Position numbers and translations under genes: made by a program. This document shows positions 12,071 through 13,917 of a stretch of 13,917 nt of DNA, piece after piece. Position 1 is the first letter of the stretch; each line of letters starts with the position of its first letter. The notes under the pieces are model-generated. The model was not told where the DNA came from. It ran no database searches and worked only from the letters and a program-made list of their open reading frames with translations. This stretch comes from an uncultured Verrucomicrobiota bacterium (GTDB lineage Bacteria; Verrucomicrobiota; Verrucomicrobiia; Limisphaerales; SXTU01), in the NCBI GenBank assembly GCA_903863315.1, contig CAIPBN010000255.1, positions 1 to 13,917 on the forward strand, given 5' to 3'.

Positions 12071-13840
12071 TCACGGGTCCACCTCCAGCTTGCTCAGTTC
12101 TGCCACGGCGTTCGCGAATTGATCGGCCAACTTGGTCAGTTCGGTGGTTTCGCGCACGGGGGAATAACGGGCGGCGTTGCAGGCCTGAAAAAGCCCGTGC
12201 AGCGAGCCGCAGACCGCCTCGCTCGCGCCCAGCTCCCGGAGATGCTCATCCGTCACTTCCTCCGTGATCGCGCTGGCGGGCAGGTCGAGCCGTTCGCCGA
12301 GTTGCTCCTGCAGCAGGCGGAACAGGTTCGCGAAAAACGCCTCGTGCTGCGCGGCGGCGGCCTGCTGGCGAAGCTCCACCAGGCCTGTGGCGATGAGCTT
12401 GGCCACCTCGCGGCGACGGCGCAGGCGGGGATTGTTGGCCAGCATCTCCGCGCGCTTGCGGCGGGCCAGTAAGGCCAGCCAGAGCGTCAGCGGACCAACC
12501 GCGATCAGCCAGAAGCCGGGTTGTCGGAGCGCGCTGGCGGTGGGCGCAAAGGCGACGCCCAGATGCGGCTTGATGTGCACCAGTTCAGTCGCGGCGACGG
12601 CTGCGTTCACCGTGGCGTTGGTGCTCATCACCACGGTGGGGGCCTGGGCAACGGCGGCAGCCCGCACCTTCAAGGGAGTCGCCGGGTGGCGGTGGGTGCG
12701 ATAGGAGCGGGCCTCGGGATCGAAGTAACTGAACGTGAAGCCGGGCAGTTCCTTCAGGTCGGCCGTCTGCGGTTGCACGACTTGCTCGAAGGTTTTCACG
12801 CCGGCCATGTTCAGCGGGTCCGGCACCTCGGTCTTCACCGTGGGCGGATACGTTTTGAAGTCCCGCCATTGGTCCAGCGACGGCATGGGCACGCTGTCGA
12901 AGCCACCGCGGCCACTCACCTGCACGCGCACAGTGATGGGATCGCCGACGGCCACATCCAGCGGCGCGGCGGTGGCGGTCATCTGGAAGTTGCCGATCGC
13001 CCCCTTGAAGTCTGCCGGCCGGCCCTCGACCGGCAGCGGTTGCACGTCGATGTCCAGCGGGTCGCTCAGGATGGTGACGGGCTGGACCCGCACGCCGCGG
13101 TTGAACGGATCGAAGAACTCATTGCCCCCGGTGCGGATGTGGAGATTGAAGGAGCATTGCGCCGGCCCCAGCGGAAGCCGGCCGACTTTCACAGCCGTGG
13201 CGACGGTCCGAAAGAGAATGAAGGCATACTGCGTGCTGCCCACCGGTTCCTGTCCCTGCTGGGACTGGAATGGCGCGAACGTGAAGCCATCAACGCGCAG
13301 GCTGGGCAACTGAATTTCACCGCCGCGCGTGAGATAGAGCTTCACCTCCAGGCTGAACGGCTCGCCGAGGAAGACGTTGGTCTTGCTGGTGCGCATCTTG
13401 ACGAAGGTGAGCTGCCGGTAAGTCTCGGTGTCGGGCAGTTTGGCGGCGGCGGGATGCACTTTCAGCGCGAGCGGCTGGCTGGGGAGCATCGCGCCGCCGA
13501 CCGGGACATTGAAGGCGGGGATGGTGTAGTCCCCGGGCTGGGCGGCGGCGACGGCGTAATTCAGCAGCAAACTCTCAATGCGTTTTCCATTGATATTTGA
13601 ACTCTCACGTATTTGCCCAGCGGGCTTCATAAGGAGATTCGCCACGTCTGGTAAGCGCGGCAAACCAACGCTCTCAGCTTGCCAGTTATCAAGACGCAAG
13701 GTCAGCACGGCCTGTTCCCCTACGCGGACGACACTCCGGTCGAACGAGGCGCTGAAGGTGACGGCGTGGGCGGATGCGACGAGGACGAGCAGACAGCCAA
13801 CGAGGCCCAGCAGCCGAGCGGAGAAACTGCGCCCTACCAT
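12071..13840 (-). CDS. batD: BatD-family protein (oxygen tolerance/aerotolerance)
   Basis: A 589-residue exported, membrane-anchored protein of the BatD family. A signal peptide covers about residues 1-26 (MVGRSFSARLLGLVGCLLVL to SAHA). A large beta-rich periplasmic part follows with the family signatures TFSASFDRSVVRVGEQAVLTL, GDYTIPAF and the hallmark ADFKGAIGNFQMTATAAP...VGDPITVRVQVSGRGG (about 276-313). One membrane helix lies at about 443-460 (FWLIAVGPLTLWLALLARRK), and a helical cytoplasmic tail of about 125 residues ends the protein. The frame is open upstream of the window's first visible ATG, but the ATG at 13840 begins the signal peptide and has AGAAGG 5 bases before it, so I use it. 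That ribosome binding site lies in a hairpin. batE follows on the same strand. The MoxR, DUF58 and BatA/B genes that normally precede batD would lie beyond the right edge. Confidence 0.9.
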   Translation of the reverse strand: MVGRSFSARLLGLVGCLLVLVASAHAVTFSASFDRSVVRVGEQAVLTLRLDNWQAESVGLPRLPDVANLLMKPAGQIRESSNINGKRIESLLLNYAVAAAQPGDYTIPAFNVPVGGAMLPSQPLALKVHPAAAKLPDTETYRQLTFVKMRTSKTNVFLGEPFSLEVKLYLTRGGEIQLPSLRVDGFTFAPFQSQQGQEPVGSTQYAFILFRTVATAVKVGRLPLGPAQCSFNLHIRTGGNEFFDPFNRGVRVQPVTILSDPLDIDVQPLPVEGRPADFKGAIGNFQMTATAAPLDVAVGDPITVRVQVSGRGGFDSVPMPSLDQWRDFKTYPPTVKTEVPDPLNMAGVKTFEQVVQPQTADLKELPGFTFSYFDPEARSYRTHRHPATPLKVRAAAVAQAPTVVMSTNATVNAAVAATELVHIKPHLGVAFAPTASALRQPGFWLIAVGPLTLWLALLARRKRAEMLANNPRLRRRREVAKLIATGLVELRQQAAAAQHEAFFANLFRLLQEQLGERLDLPASAITEEVTDEHLRELGASEAVCGSLHGLFQACNAARYSPVRETTELTKLADQFANAVAELSKLEVDP

Positions 13841-13844
13841 CAAG

Positions 13845-13907
13845 CCTTCTCCCTTCGCGGAGCGAGGGGAGAAGGTGGCCGCAGGCCGGATGAGGGGTGC
13901 GGCCACC
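13845..13907. repeat. REP-like double-hairpin element overlapping the batD ribosome binding site
   Basis: There are two adjacent inverted repeats. The first pairs CCTTCTCCCTTCGC (13845-13858) with GCGAGGGGAGAAGG (13862-13875), 14 pairs with one G-T wobble around a 3-base loop. The second is a perfect 10-base pair, GGTGGCCGCA (13874-13883) with TGCGGCCACC (13898-13907). The GGGGAGAAGGTGGCC...GGCCGGATGAGGGG wording is that of a common dispersed palindromic repeat in GC-rich bacteria (from general knowledge). In the minus-strand message the GGGAGAAGG of the first hairpin is the batD ribosome binding site, 4 bases from the AUG. Confidence 0.75.
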
Positions 13908-13917
13908 AACGCCGACG

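Noticed and set aside
13841..13909. Upstream extension of BatD by 23 residues to an ATG at 13909
   Set aside because: The extension is the translated REP-like element and would place polar residues before a clean signal peptide. The ATG at 13840 has a good ribosome binding site.

Overview
The window is GC-rich, densely coded bacterial DNA with short intergenic gaps. A PSCyt1/PSCyt2/PSD1 cytochrome-like secreted protein, a BatD/BatE pair and a G8-domain beta-helix protein together point to the Planctomycetota-Verrucomicrobiota group. I favour a soil or freshwater verrucomicrobium of the Pedosphaera/Limisphaerales type, but that placement is inference; no rRNA or other phylogenetic marker was compared.

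Layout, left to right. (1) Minus strand, 1-3340: the 5' part of a small membrane-protein gene running off the left edge, preceded by a large gene for a secreted haem-motif protein (PSCyt1 + DUF1549 + DUF1553). (2) Plus strand, 3480-5204: ybaB/ebfC, recR and a YihX-like HAD phosphatase. The first two are the usual replication/repair pair, here without dnaX in front. (3) Minus strand, 5220-8827: a translationally coupled pair, an AGE-family sugar epimerase followed with a 4-base ATGA overlap by an exported G8/parallel-beta-helix protein that resembles animal CEMIP/TMEM2. (4) Minus strand, 8904-10972: a REC-PAS-HisKA-HATPase sensor kinase and, 2 bases downstream, a single-domain response regulator. 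(5) Minus strand, 11241-13840: batE-like (TPR + SH3) preceded by batD, the distal end of a Bat (aerotolerance-type) operon whose earlier genes would lie beyond the right edge.

Functional picture. The most suggestive unit is region 3. An exported protein with a polysaccharide-binding or -cleaving fold is made from the same message as a cytosolic N-acylglucosamine/cellobiose-type 2-epimerase, so the pair may harvest and convert an amino-sugar or uronic-acid polymer. The kinase/regulator pair lies just upstream on the same strand and has no DNA-binding output domain.

Short repeats recur at gene boundaries: a 7-base tandem repeat inside the PSCyt gene, a nested hairpin between ybaB and recR, an inverted repeat that supplies the recR stop codon, a degenerate inverted repeat around the batE start, and a two-hairpin REP-like element that buries the batD ribosome binding site. 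No tRNA, rRNA, CRISPR array, transposase or phage gene was seen. No gap exceeds 300 bases; the longest (268 bases) is between batE and the kinase gene.
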